The notes beneath the pieces are model-generated. The model was given only the letters and a program-made list of their open reading frames with translations. It made no database searches and had not been told where the DNA came from. From assembly GCA_900318395.1 (NCBI GenBank), contig ONKL01000051.1, forward strand, positions 1 through 51,120: DNA of 51,120 nt, read 5' to 3'. Source of the stretch: an uncultured Prevotella sp. (GTDB lineage: Bacteria; Bacteroidota; Bacteroidia; Bacteroidales; Bacteroidaceae). Position 1 is the stretch's first letter, and every line of letters begins with the position of its first letter. Positions 15,416-23,493 of the stretch are shown here, in pieces. The position numbers were made by a program, and so were the translations under genes.

Positions 15416-17509
15416 ATGGATATTCTAAAGCAAGACATACAATACCTGTCAGGCGTCGGACCCAGCCGAAAGAAGATACTGGGCGAAGAGCTCGGTATCT
15501 TCACTTATGGCGACCTACTCAACAATTTCCCTTACAAGTACGTCGACCGCTCGAAGGTCTATACCGTCCATGAGCTGACAGGCGATATGCCTTTCGTTCA
15601 GATTGTAGGTAAGATCCTCAGTTTTGAGACTTTCGAGATGGGACCGCGCAAAGAACGTGTCATCGCCCATTTCAGCGATGGCACCGGTATCATGGATCTC
15701 GTGTGGTTCCAAGGTGGCAAATATGCAAAACAGACTTACAAGATTGGTGTGGAGTATGTAGTCTTTGGCAAGCCTACAGTCTTCAACAACCGCATCAACG
15801 TCACCCACCCAGACATGGACAGGGCCGACACGTTGGAGCTTTCGAGCATGGGCATGCAACCCTACTACTCCACAACGGAGAAGATGAAGAAACGGGGTCT
15901 GACCTCGCGCACCCTTGAGAAGTTGATTCGCAGCCTGCTCGAAAAACTGCCACCGCTACCAGAGACCATCCCCGACTTCATCACAGGTCCCCGATGCCTC
16001 ATCTCTCGCGACGAAGCCTTGCGACAGATTCATTACCCCAAGACTGCTAAAGAGATGGAACAGGCACGCCTGCGACTGAAGTTCGAGGAGCTCTTCTTCA
16101 TCCAACTGAATATCCTGCGCTATGCCAGCGACCAGCGGCGCAAATACAGAGGATATATTTTCTCACAAGTGGGCGAGGTGTTCAACACTTTCTACCGCGA
16201 CCACCTACCATTTCCATTGACAGAAGCACAGAAACGGGTTATACGTGAAATCCGCAAGGACATGGGAAGCGGACGCCAGATGAACCGCCTGCTGCAGGGT
16301 GATGTGGGCTCTGGCAAGACCCTCGTGGCACTCATGTCGATGCTCATTGCTATCGACAACGGCTATCAGGCATGCATCATGGCACCTACTGAGATCCTCG
16401 CAGAACAGCACCTGCAGACCATGATGGGATTCCTGAAGGACATGGATCTTCGCGTAGCCCTGCTGACAGGTATTGTCAAAGGCAAACGGCGCGAAGAGGT
16501 GTTGGAAGGACTTATGGACGGCAGCATACAAATTCTTGTTGGCACTCATGCCGTCATCGAGGACACGGTACAGTTCGCACGCCTCGGTTTTGTCGTCGTC
16601 GACGAGCAACACCGTTTCGGCGTGGCTCAGCGCGCCAAACTATGGAGCAAGAGTATGAACCCGCCCCATGTATTGGTGATGACAGCCACTCCCATCCCCC
16701 GTACCCTTGCCATGACACTTTATGGCGATCTCGACGTGAGTGTCATCGACGAGCTTCCTCCTGGTCGTAAGCCAGTCAGGACCAGCCATGTCTTCGATAC
16801 CCGTATGACCACGCTCTACGACGGTATCCGCCAACAGATCCACGAGGGGCGCCAGGTGTATTTTGTATTCCCACTCATCGAGGAAAGCGAGAAGAGCGAC
16901 CTGAAGAATCTCGAAGACGGCTTCGAAGTGCTGCGCCAGGCATTCCCCGAGTTCCGTCTCAGCAAAGTACATGGTCGGATGAAGCCTAAAGACAAGGAAG
17001 AGGAAATGCAGAAATTCGTAAAGGGCGAGACGCAGATTCTCGTAGCCACCACCGTGATTGAGGTTGGTGTCAATGTACCTAATGCCTCCGTCATGGTCAT
17101 TCTCGATGCCCAGCGATTCGGTCTTGCCCAGCTCCATCAGCTCAGAGGGCGCGTAGGCCGTGGTGCCGACCAGAGTTTCTGTATCCTTGTCACCCCTTAC
17201 AAGCTCAGCGACGAAACGCGCAAGCGTATTGATATCATGTGTGATACCAACGACGGATTCCGTATCGCAGAGGCCGATCTGAAACTCCGTGGACCTGGCG
17301 ATTTAGAAGGTACCCAACAGAGCGGCATGGCATTCGATTTGAAAATCGCCGACATAGCGCGTGACGGGCAGATTGTGCAGATGGCTCGTGATGAAGCCCA
17401 GAAAATCATAGATGACGACCCAGAATGCACCTCACCGCGCTACACTCTTTTATGGAACAGACTGAACGAATTAAAGAAAACAAATATTAATTGGGCCGCT
17501 ATTTCTTAG
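15416..17509 (+). CDS. recG: ATP-dependent DNA helicase RecG
   Basis: RecG branch-migration helicase of 697 aa, which remodels stalled forks and Holliday junctions. The N-terminal wedge/OB domain covers about 60-180. Helicase motifs follow: Walker A GDVGSGKT, APTEILAEQH, DEQHRFGV (motif II), TATPIPRTLAM (motif III) and QLRGRVGRG (motif VI). The TRG region (FRIAEADLKLRGPGDLEGTQQSG) is intact. Length is as expected. It starts 3 bp after the ispD stop with a short AAGG before the ATG, as the third gene of the cluster. Confidence 0.96.
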   Translation: MDILKQDIQYLSGVGPSRKKILGEELGIFTYGDLLNNFPYKYVDRSKVYTVHELTGDMPFVQIVGKILSFETFEMGPRKERVIAHFSDGTGIMDLVWFQGGKYAKQTYKIGVEYVVFGKPTVFNNRINVTHPDMDRADTLELSSMGMQPYYSTTEKMKKRGLTSRTLEKLIRSLLEKLPPLPETIPDFITGPRCLISRDEALRQIHYPKTAKEMEQARLRLKFEELFFIQLNILRYASDQRRKYRGYIFSQVGEVFNTFYRDHLPFPLTEAQKRVIREIRKDMGSGRQMNRLLQGDVGSGKTLVALMSMLIAIDNGYQACIMAPTEILAEQHLQTMMGFLKDMDLRVALLTGIVKGKRREEVLEGLMDGSIQILVGTHAVIEDTVQFARLGFVVVDEQHRFGVAQRAKLWSKSMNPPHVLVMTATPIPRTLAMTLYGDLDVSVIDELPPGRKPVRTSHVFDTRMTTLYDGIRQQIHEGRQVYFVFPLIEESEKSDLKNLEDGFEVLRQAFPEFRLSKVHGRMKPKDKEEEMQKFVKGETQILVATTVIEVGVNVPNASVMVILDAQRFGLAQLHQLRGRVGRGADQSFCILVTPYKLSDETRKRIDIMCDTNDGFRIAEADLKLRGPGDLEGTQQSGMAFDLKIADIARDGQIVQMARDEAQKIIDDDPECTSPRYTLLWNRLNELKKTNINWAAIS

Positions 17510-17580
17510 GAAAAGTGTTAAAACAACACAAAATTTTGTTAACGCATACAACTATTTGCATGTTTTTGGAATAAATTCTA

Positions 17581-17588
17581 TACCTTTG
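17581..17588 (+). promoter_or_regulatory. -7 promoter element of the M23 peptidase gene
   Basis: TACCTTTG lies 37 bp before the ATG at 17626. A TTTG 22 bp upstream (17555-17558) could be the -33 element. The AT-rich palindrome ACAAAATTTTGT at 17528-17539 lies further upstream, after recG. Confidence 0.5.
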
Positions 17589-17625
17589 CACCAAATTCAT
17601 GCTCTAACAGATAAACCAAATTGAT

Positions 17626-18591
17626 ATGATAATAGCGAAATCATTAAAGTCGGTAGCACTTTTGGTGATGACAGTCTTTGCTTCTACGCCTTCACAGGCA
17701 CAGGATCTTCTGGCTCGTCAGGCACCTGTAGATCGCAAGATGAAAGCTGTCGACTCTATAGCTCTCAATAGACTTATTGAACAGGAAATGTTTGAAAACC
17801 CAGCAGGTGACTTGTATGATGAGTGGGACAACGAGTTGACTCATTATTCAGGCGCAGCCCTCCCCGACGAGACAACCATCGATCTGCGCGGGTTCTGCAT
17901 GCCTACCCCAAGCCGTGTCGTCACCTCTAATTTCGGTGCGCGTTGGGGACGCCAGCACAAAGGTCTGGATATTAAGGTGTACATCGGTGATACCATTCGC
18001 GCTGCATTCAGCGGTAAGGTGCGTATCGTGAAATATGAGCCAAGAGGCTATGGAAAATATGTGGTCATCCGCCACTATAATGGACTGGAGACATACTATG
18101 GTCACATGTCTAAGCAGCTCGTTACAGAGAATCAGGAAGTAAACGCAGGTGATCCTATCGGACTGGGTGGTAATACAGGTCGTAGTACAGGTTCTCACCT
18201 CCATTTCGAGACACGCCTTTGCGGTATTGCCCTGAACCCGGCTCTGATGTTCGACTTCCGCAATCAGGATGTCGTTGGCGACTTCTACACCTTCAAGCGT
18301 AGCCGTTATGCTTCAGAGTCTGCACAGGCTACCCGCCTGCGTGGTGCCAATGCTGAAAATAGTGGTAACGGTCGCTTCGATACCGATGAGGATGAGGACG
18401 ACGAGTTGTTGGCGATTGCAGCACCATCAGTGACCTTCGCGCCCGAGGTACATTTCCATAAGGTTAAGAAGGGTGAGACTCTACAGGCTATCGCCCGCAA
18501 GTGTCACACGACAGTCGACAACCTCTGCAAGTTGAATCGTATTGGAAAGAATATCCGCCTGATGCCAGGACAGATTCTGAAATATAATTAA
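17626..18591 (+). CDS. M23 peptidase with C-terminal LysM
   Basis: Secreted peptidoglycan endopeptidase or EnvC/NlpD-like activator, 321 aa. Signal peptide at 1-25 (SVALLVMTVFASTPSQAQ). The LytM/M23 domain has zinc-ligand motifs HKGLD (His, Asp) and SHLHFE (HxH), plus YYGHMS. A low-complexity acidic linker (DTDEDEDDELL) precedes a C-terminal LysM repeat (HKVKKGETLQAIARK, then PGQILKYN) that would bind glycan strands. All zinc ligands are present, so it may be catalytic. It is monocistronic with its own promoter and a strong terminator. Confidence 0.92.
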   Translation: MIIAKSLKSVALLVMTVFASTPSQAQDLLARQAPVDRKMKAVDSIALNRLIEQEMFENPAGDLYDEWDNELTHYSGAALPDETTIDLRGFCMPTPSRVVTSNFGARWGRQHKGLDIKVYIGDTIRAAFSGKVRIVKYEPRGYGKYVVIRHYNGLETYYGHMSKQLVTENQEVNAGDPIGLGGNTGRSTGSHLHFETRLCGIALNPALMFDFRNQDVVGDFYTFKRSRYASESAQATRLRGANAENSGNGRFDTDEDEDDELLAIAAPSVTFAPEVHFHKVKKGETLQAIARKCHTTVDNLCKLNRIGKNIRLMPGQILKYN

Positions 18592-18610
18592 TAAGCTTTG
18601 TTCATAACAG

Positions 18611-18648
18611 AAAAGTCCCGCCAACGTTGGATGGCGGGACTTTTTTCA
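18611..18648 (+). terminator. Strong intrinsic terminator
   Basis: A perfect 13-bp stem (18611-18623 with 18632-18644) with an 8-base loop runs into a T tract (18641-18646). It closes the M23 gene and lies upstream of the start chosen for the HerA-like gene, arguing against that gene starting at 18598. Confidence 0.9.
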
Positions 18649-18669
18649 AAAACTGAAACTATAGATCTT

Positions 18670-20253
18670 ATGTACGACAAGGAAAGAGGGCTTTACATCG
18701 CCCATTGCGCAAACGGCGCACTCAGCATTACAGGTAAGATGGCCAACCGTCATGGACTCATTGCGGGAGCCACAGGTACAGGTAAGACCGTCACCCTGCA
18801 AGTGATGGCTGAAACATTCTGTCAGGCAGGCGTCCCCTGTTTCATGGCCGACATGAAGGGCGATCTCTCTGGCATCTCCCAGGTGGGCAAGATGAGCGGG
18901 TTTATCGAGAAGCGCATGCCGGAATTTGGTATTGAGAATCCAGAATTCCAGAGCTGCCCTGTACGCTTCTTCGATGTATTTGGCGAGCAAGGCCACCCCA
19001 TGCGTGCCACTATCTCGCAGATGGGACCCCAGCTGCTCAGCCGTCTGATGAGCCTCAACGAGACACAAGATGGTGTGCTAAACATCGTATTCCGCATCGC
19101 AGACGAACGTGGACTGCTGCTGCTTGACATCAAGGATCTCCGCTCGATGCTCGACTGGGTGTCAAAGAACGCCAAGGAGTACACCACGAAATACGGCAAC
19201 ATCTCTGTCCAGACCATCGGAGCCATCCAGCGTGCCCTGCTGCAGCTGGAGAATCAGGGTGCCGACAAGTTCTTCGGCGAGCCTTCATTCGATATCTACG
19301 ACCTGATGCAGACAGAAGGCGGAAAGGGCGTCATGAATGTGCTGGCTGCCGATAAACTGATGCTACAGCCTAAGCTTTACTCCACTTTCCTGCTGTGGTT
19401 ACTCTCCGAGCTCTACTCCACCCTGCCCGAAGTAGGCGACCTGCCACTGCCGAAGCTCGTGTTCTTCTTCGACGAAGCACACATGCTCTTCAACGATACA
19501 TCGAAAGCCCTACTTGATAAGATTGAGCAGGTCATCCGCCTCATCCGTTCAAAGGGTGTGGGTATCTACTTCATCACTCAGAGTCCTACGGATATTCCTG
19601 AGAACATCCTGGGCCAGCTGGGTAACCGCGTACAACATGCCCTGCGCGCCTACACGCCGAAGGATCAGAAAGCCGTGAAGACCGCTGCCGATACCTTCCG
19701 TGCCAATCCCACATTCAAGACCGATGAGGCTATCATGAACCTCGAGACGGGTGAGGCCCTCGTAAGTTTCCTCGATGAGAAGGGAGCACCAAGCATCGTA
19801 GAGCGTGCGAAGATCCTGTTCCCACTGTCACAAATCGGTGCCGTTACAGAAGGACAGCGACTCGACATCATCAAGCAGAGCCGCATTTATGGCAAATACG
19901 ACACCCCCATCGATCGTGAAAGTGCCTTCGAGGTACTGATGGCTGATGCCGAGCGCCAGCTGGCAGAGCAAGAGCAACAGGAGAGCGAGATCGATATCCC
20001 GAAGCCTACAGGAGCCAAGGCTGAGAAGAAAAAGCCTGGACTGATGGGGAAGGTAGGCAAGGCCATTCTGACGGCTATCACTTCTACTCTCGCCACTATC
20101 CTCGGCACTTATATTAGCGACAAGGTAACAGGCAAGAAGACGAAGTCGAGAACATCGGCTACAGGTCGTGTGGTGAAGAATGCCACCAGCGCCGCAACTC
20201 GCTCTATCACCAAAGAACTCACCCGCGATATCTTGGGCAATCTGGTGAAGTGA
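18670..20253 (+). CDS. HerA-like DUF853 ATPase
   Basis: P-loop ATPase of 527 aa in the HerA/FtsK-related DUF853 (YjgR-like) family. Walker A is [11 protein letters not shown]. Conserved blocks are ADMKGDLSG and the Walker [11 protein letters not shown], followed by [12 protein letters not shown] and [20 protein letters not shown]. The C-terminal 90 residues are basic and low complexity. ATG 18670 is used because the frame upstream passes through a terminator hairpin. Family members are widespread with no firmly assigned role. Homology to HerA suggests hexameric motor activity on DNA, but no NurA partner is adjacent. Confidence 0.85.
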   Translation: MYDKERGLYIAHCANGALSITGKMANRHGLIAGATGTGKTVTLQVMAETFCQAGVPCFMADMKGDLSGISQVGKMSGFIEKRMPEFGIENPEFQSCPVRFFDVFGEQGHPMRATISQMGPQLLSRLMSLNETQDGVLNIVFRIADERGLLLLDIKDLRSMLDWVSKNAKEYTTKYGNISVQTIGAIQRALLQLENQGADKFFGEPSFDIYDLMQTEGGKGVMNVLAADKLMLQPKLYSTFLLWLLSELYSTLPEVGDLPLPKLVFFFDEAHMLFNDTSKALLDKIEQVIRLIRSKGVGIYFITQSPTDIPENILGQLGNRVQHALRAYTPKDQKAVKTAADTFRANPTFKTDEAIMNLETGEALVSFLDEKGAPSIVERAKILFPLSQIGAVTEGQRLDIIKQSRIYGKYDTPIDRESAFEVLMADAERQLAEQEQQESEIDIPKPTGAKAEKKKPGLMGKVGKAILTAITSTLATILGTYISDKVTGKKTKSRTSATGRVVKNATSAATRSITKELTRDILGNLVK

Positions 20254-20284
20254 AAAGTGAATAGTGAATAGTGAATAGTGAATA
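20250..20284. repeat. 7-bp tandem repeat GTGAATA
   Basis: GTGAAAA followed by four exact GTGAATA units. The stop codon of the HerA-like gene (20251-20253) is the second to fourth base of the array, and the stop of the convergent phosphopantetheinyl transferase gene begins 2 bp after it. Confidence 0.8.
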
Positions 20285-20285
20285 G

Positions 20286-20840
20286 TTATTCACAAACCGT
20301 ATAGATATACCGCTGTCGATCGACGGTGGTATATTTATATGTATGTATGTCAATGACGGATTTCATATCATTGCTGATACCTGTGCCTATCAGCTTCATC
20401 GTAGCCTCTTTCATGGTCCACAGACGGATAAAGGCCGAGGCGGGATGTTCAGAGGATTCTATCTCCTGTATTTCTTCATCGTTCATGGTATAATGTACGA
20501 GCGAATCCCTATATTCGCGGATACTCTCAACATCAATGCCTACAGGCTTATCACTGACGGCACAGACGACAGCTTCTTTGCAATGGCTTAAGTTAAAACA
20601 GATCTCTGGATGCCCCACGATAGAGGGTTTGCCATGCTCGTTATATTCAAAGACAGGATTCTCCATGATACCATATTCTTCTCTCAAGCCCTGCTTTAAC
20701 AACTGATAAGCCAACACACACAGTCGCTGCCCCAATTCGAACTTGAACTTGAGCGCCTGCTCCCGCCGCTGCTCCGATATCTCCTTCAGAGCCGCCTCAA
20801 GGTCAAAGTCCCATATAGCTTCGCTTACCAATACCAGCAT
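20286..20840 (-). CDS. 4'-phosphopantetheinyl transferase
   Basis: Sfp/AcpT-type transferase of 184 aa that moves phosphopantetheine from CoA to a carrier-protein serine. Motifs are CFNLSHC, VGIDVE (magnesium-binding Asp and Glu) and WTMKEATMKLIGTG. The open frame reaches a GTG at 20846, but ATG 20840 is a better start. It is short of the 220-230 aa of Sfp but typical of Bacteroidales members. No NRPS or PKS is nearby, so it probably serves fatty-acid or aryl-polyene carrier proteins. It follows rmuC on the same strand across an 8-bp repeat. Confidence 0.88.
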   Translation of the reverse strand: MLVLVSEAIWDFDLEAALKEISEQRREQALKFKFELGQRLCVLAYQLLKQGLREEYGIMENPVFEYNEHGKPSIVGHPEICFNLSHCKEAVVCAVSDKPVGIDVESIREYRDSLVHYTMNDEEIQEIESSEHPASAFIRLWTMKEATMKLIGTGISNDMKSVIDIHTYKYTTVDRQRYIYTVCE

Positions 20841-20844
20841 TTTC

Positions 20845-20884
20845 ACATTATTACAATATTACATTTTTACATTATTACATTATT
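20845..20884. repeat. 8-bp tandem repeat ACATTATT x5
   Basis: Five 8-bp units (ACATTATT, ACAATATT, ACATTTTT, ACATTATT, ACATTATT) fill the gap between rmuC and the transferase gene, and the rmuC stop codon lies inside the last unit. The unit resembles the 8-bp repeat at 7464-7492. Confidence 0.8.
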
Positions 20885-22205
20885 CCAATCCTACCTCCGG
20901 CATGGGAATCTTGCGGTTGGCATTTTCCTTCGCACCCAGGTCTATGAGTTCACGTCCTTTCTGAACGACACTCTGGCGGCCGGTGATAAGCTTGTTGTTC
21001 GTATTGTCATAAGCCTTCTGCACAGCCTCGATCTTAGTGCCCAGGTCGTTATAACGCTGCACGAAATCCCCCAGACGATCCAACAGCTGTTCTGCCAGTC
21101 CGAAGACCTTCTCCTGATTCTCAGCCTGCTGGTTCTGCACCCAGGCAATATGGATCATGTGGAGGATTCCCAACAGGTTCTGCTCACCCGTGACGAAGAC
21201 CTTCTTCTCAAATGCCTCACGCCAGAGTGTAGGATCATTGGCGAGCGCCAATTGAAGTGAAGACTCGAAGGGCACGAACATAATCACGAAGTCCACCGTC
21301 TCACGACCGTTCTTGATATACTTCGAATAGTCCTTACGCGCCAGTTCGTTCACATGACTGCGCACACTCTTGATGTGCTCCTGCAGATAGCGCTCTTTTT
21401 CCTCGGGCGTCTCAGCATTCACATATTTCTCGTAAGCCACGAGCGACACCTTCGAGTCGATGATGGCATCTTGCCCTTGAGGATAGTGCAGGATCACGTC
21501 GGGCTGCATCTCTTTACCCGTCTCGTCGTGCTTCAGGGGGCGCCCCATTTCATCGCGCAGACGAGTCTGAACCTCGTAGTGAGTACCCTCCGTAAGTCCC
21601 TGACTGGCAAGGAGATCGCCCAGGATAATCTCCCCCATGTTTCCACTCACCTTATTGTCGCGCCTGAGCACATTGGTCAGGCTCTCAGCCCGCTCACCCA
21701 ACTGCTGGGTCTGCTGCATCATCTGCAACATCTGCTCACGGAACGAGGCCGAGTGGGCTGCACTCTCTTTCTGGTTCTCGCTGATGGCCTTCTGCATATT
21801 CGTGATGGCATCCTTCAGAGGTTGCGTGATACCCGTCATCGTCTCTGTGTTCGACTCCTTCAGTTTCGAGGCACTGCGTTCGAGCACCTGCTGTGCCATA
21901 TTCATAAACTGGGCATCACGCTTCTGCTGCTCCTCCTGCTTCTCCTCACGTATCTCGTCGATCTGCTGACGCACCAGTTCCAGCTCACGCCCCTGACTCT
22001 CAGCACGGGCATGCAATTGTCTGTTCTCTGCCTCCAGATGGTTCACCCTGCTGGTGGCGGCACTCAACTGCTCGGTTTTCATCGAGAGCTCTATATCCTT
22101 CTTGCCGCCCTCGATACGGAGCACGTCCATACGGCGGTCCATCAGGAAATAAAGCACTGCTGCACCCACCGCTATACCTATTATAATATATAAAGCAATC
22201 ATCAT
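20880..22205 (-). CDS. rmuC: DNA recombination protein RmuC
   Basis: RmuC-family protein of 441 aa. An N-terminal membrane anchor (ALYIIIGIAVGAAVLYFLM) is followed by a long coiled coil to about residue 190. The PD-(D/E)XK-like nuclease-fold domain contains QPDVILHYPQGQDAIIDSKVSLVAYE, with the D and DSK residues in the expected spacing. A helical tail follows. In E. coli RmuC restrains inversions at short inverted repeats, of interest given the many repeats here. The -7 element TAATTTTG is on the minus strand at 22223-22230. Confidence 0.93.
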   Translation of the reverse strand: MMIALYIIIGIAVGAAVLYFLMDRRMDVLRIEGGKKDIELSMKTEQLSAATSRVNHLEAENRQLHARAESQGRELELVRQQIDEIREEKQEEQQKRDAQFMNMAQQVLERSASKLKESNTETMTGITQPLKDAITNMQKAISENQKESAAHSASFREQMLQMMQQTQQLGERAESLTNVLRRDNKVSGNMGEIILGDLLASQGLTEGTHYEVQTRLRDEMGRPLKHDETGKEMQPDVILHYPQGQDAIIDSKVSLVAYEKYVNAETPEEKERYLQEHIKSVRSHVNELARKDYSKYIKNGRETVDFVIMFVPFESSLQLALANDPTLWREAFEKKVFVTGEQNLLGILHMIHIAWVQNQQAENQEKVFGLAEQLLDRLGDFVQRYNDLGTKIEAVQKAYDNTNNKLITGRQSVVQKGRELIDLGAKENANRKIPMPEVGLE

Positions 22206-22222
22206 ATTTGTTAATTTTGTTG

Positions 22223-22230
22223 CAAAATTA
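22223..22230 (-). promoter_or_regulatory. -7 promoter element of rmuC
   Basis: Minus-strand TAATTTTG 18 bp before the rmuC ATG. The divergent DUF4332 gene has TATATTTG at 22274-22281 on the plus strand. No clear -33 elements. Confidence 0.5.
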
Positions 22231-22324
22231 CAAATTATTCTGCATTCTGCATGATTAATTATGAATTATTTTGTATATTTGCCCCAAGAATTATATTCAC
22301 CATTAACTTCAAACTTTTATCATT

Positions 22325-22732
22325 ATGGATTACAAGATTATCGACATCGAAGGTGTAGGCGACGTTTATGCAGAGAAACTCGTTGCCGCAGGTATCAACA
22401 AAGTAAGTGAACTGCTCGAGAAGTGTGCCGCCCCCAAGGGTCGCAAGGAGCTGGCTGAAGCAACAGGCATCAGTGAGAAACTGATTCTGCGCTGGACGAA
22501 CCATGCCGACCTCTTCCGCATCAATGGCGTTGGGCCACAGTTTGCCGAGTTGCTGGAGAAGGCAGGCGTCGACACCGTCAAGGAATTCCGTCACCGTGTA
22601 GCAGAGAACCTGCAGCCGAAGCTCGAGGAGATCAATGCCGAGTTCCACATCTGCGGACGCGTTCCCGCTGCGAGCGAGGTTCAGAAGATGATCGACCAGG
22701 CCAAGGAACTTGAGCCAAAGGTGACATACTAA
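22325..22732 (+). CDS. DUF4332 helix-hairpin-helix protein
   Basis: Cytoplasmic protein of 135 aa with two tandem helix-hairpin-helix units: IEGVGDVYAEKLVAAGINKVSELL and INGVGPQFAELLEKAGVDTVKEF. This is the DUF4332 pattern, related to DNA-binding HhH repeats in helicases and polymerases. It probably binds DNA without sequence specificity, but no function is established. It has its own promoter element (22274-22281) and terminator, so it is a single-gene unit. Confidence 0.85.
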   Translation: MDYKIIDIEGVGDVYAEKLVAAGINKVSELLEKCAAPKGRKELAEATGISEKLILRWTNHADLFRINGVGPQFAELLEKAGVDTVKEFRHRVAENLQPKLEEINAEFHICGRVPAASEVQKMIDQAKELEPKVTY

Positions 22733-22743
22733 CAAGAACGATT

Positions 22744-22770
22744 AATCCCAGCAACGCTGGGATTTTCTTT
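22744..22770 (+). terminator. Intrinsic terminator after DUF4332 gene
   Basis: Perfect 9-bp stem AATCCCAGC / GCTGGGATT (22744-22752, 22756-22764) with a 3-base loop, followed by TTCTTTG and a T6 run. Confidence 0.85.
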
Positions 22771-22882
22771 GTTTTTTACGTTAAAACGATACGGAATTAA
22801 CAAAAATGTTGTATCATTGTAGCCGATATAAAGAGACTTGGCATTGATCTCATTAGTTATAAGGTAGTTACGTCGCATCAAC

Positions 22883-22937
22883 ATTCCACTAAGTCTTCAC
22901 TAACTTTCCACTAAGTTTCCACCAGGTTTCCACTAAA
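22883..22937. repeat. 11-bp tandem repeat x5
   Basis: Five head-to-tail 11-bp units with consensus TTTCCACTAAG (starts 22883, 22894, 22905, 22916, 22927). The first and third match at ten of eleven positions; others differ by 2-4 bases. It is the first of three phased arrays in the 760-bp gene-free stretch 22733-23493. Confidence 0.8.
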
Positions 22938-22982
22938 GTCTGGAGGCGGTTTTGGATGAGCCCCCAATAAGCTTGCTAAATG

Positions 22983-23063
22983 TTCCCAGCTTGGGAATGG
23001 ATTATTCCCACGTTGGGAACGTGACATTCCCACGTTGGGAACAAAGCGTTCCCACGTTGGGAA
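22983..23063. repeat. 22-bp-period palindrome array x4
   Basis: Four 15-bp palindromes, TTCCCAGCTTGGGAA once and TTCCCACGTTGGGAA three times, start at 22983, 23005, 23027 and 23049, an exact 22-bp period. The 7-bp spacers all differ. Two helical turns per unit would put bound dimers on one face of DNA. Confidence 0.9.
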
Positions 23064-23088
23064 TACGCATCGAGTCCAGGGATCGCGA

Positions 23089-23146
23089 ATAAGCAGCACT
23101 TATCAATCAATAAGGAAGCCTTATTGCGAAATAAGAGACCCTTATT
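23089..23146. repeat. AATAAG/CTTATT hairpin array x3
   Basis: Three AATAAG...CTTATT inverted pairs follow each other with a 20-21 bp period (AATAAG at 23089, 23109, 23130; CTTAT(T) at 23099, 23120, 23141). The rest of the gap up to the integrase (23147-23493) shows no gene; it includes a -7 element at 23452-23459 and an ATAGATTTGC (23416-23425) resembling the CTnDOT att core. Confidence 0.7.
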
Positions 23147-23451
23147 GCAGCAAAAACCTGCCATCGGATAACAAAAGAGGAGAAAAGCGGAAAAATCGTT
23201 GCAAATCAGGGATTTGGATGGAAACTGCGGAATGATGAGAACAGTGGACTGCAACTTGAGTACGGTATGAAGGAAAGATTTAAGTATCTAATTCGTAACT
23301 TGATCCTGAAATTGTGAAAATCGAGGCAAATAGGTTACTTTCAGGCACTGAAACGGTTGATATTCAACGAGTTTCATAAATTGAACCGACTTCGGCACGA
23401 GTTGCCGAAATTTGAATAGATTTGCGTAGAAATCGGATGCTCAGCATTGAC

Positions 23452-23459
23452 TAATTTTG
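23452..23459 (+). promoter_or_regulatory. -7 element upstream of the integrase
   Basis: TAATTTTG, 34 bp before the integrase ATG. The same bases read CTAATTTTGC, nine of ten positions of the GTANNTTTGC core I recall for CTnDOT att sites, so promoter and att readings cannot be separated by sequence alone. Confidence 0.45.
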
Positions 23460-23493
23460 CAAACTGAAAGTTAAACGTAAAATTAGTGTAAAA

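Noticed and set aside
17510-17560. Terminator after recG
   Set aside because: The palindrome ACAAAATTTTGT is AT only and has no T tract after it; too weak to call.
18598-18669. Earlier start for the HerA-like gene
   Set aside because: The added 24 codons would be encoded by the terminator hairpin of the preceding gene.
22983-23063. CRISPR array
   Set aside because: Repeats are 15-bp palindromes with 7-bp spacers and only four copies, with no cas genes; too short for CRISPR.
23416-23461. Defined att site from GTANNTTTGC-like sequences
   Set aside because: Both matches are 9 of 10, one coincides with a promoter element, and no partner copy was found on the right side.
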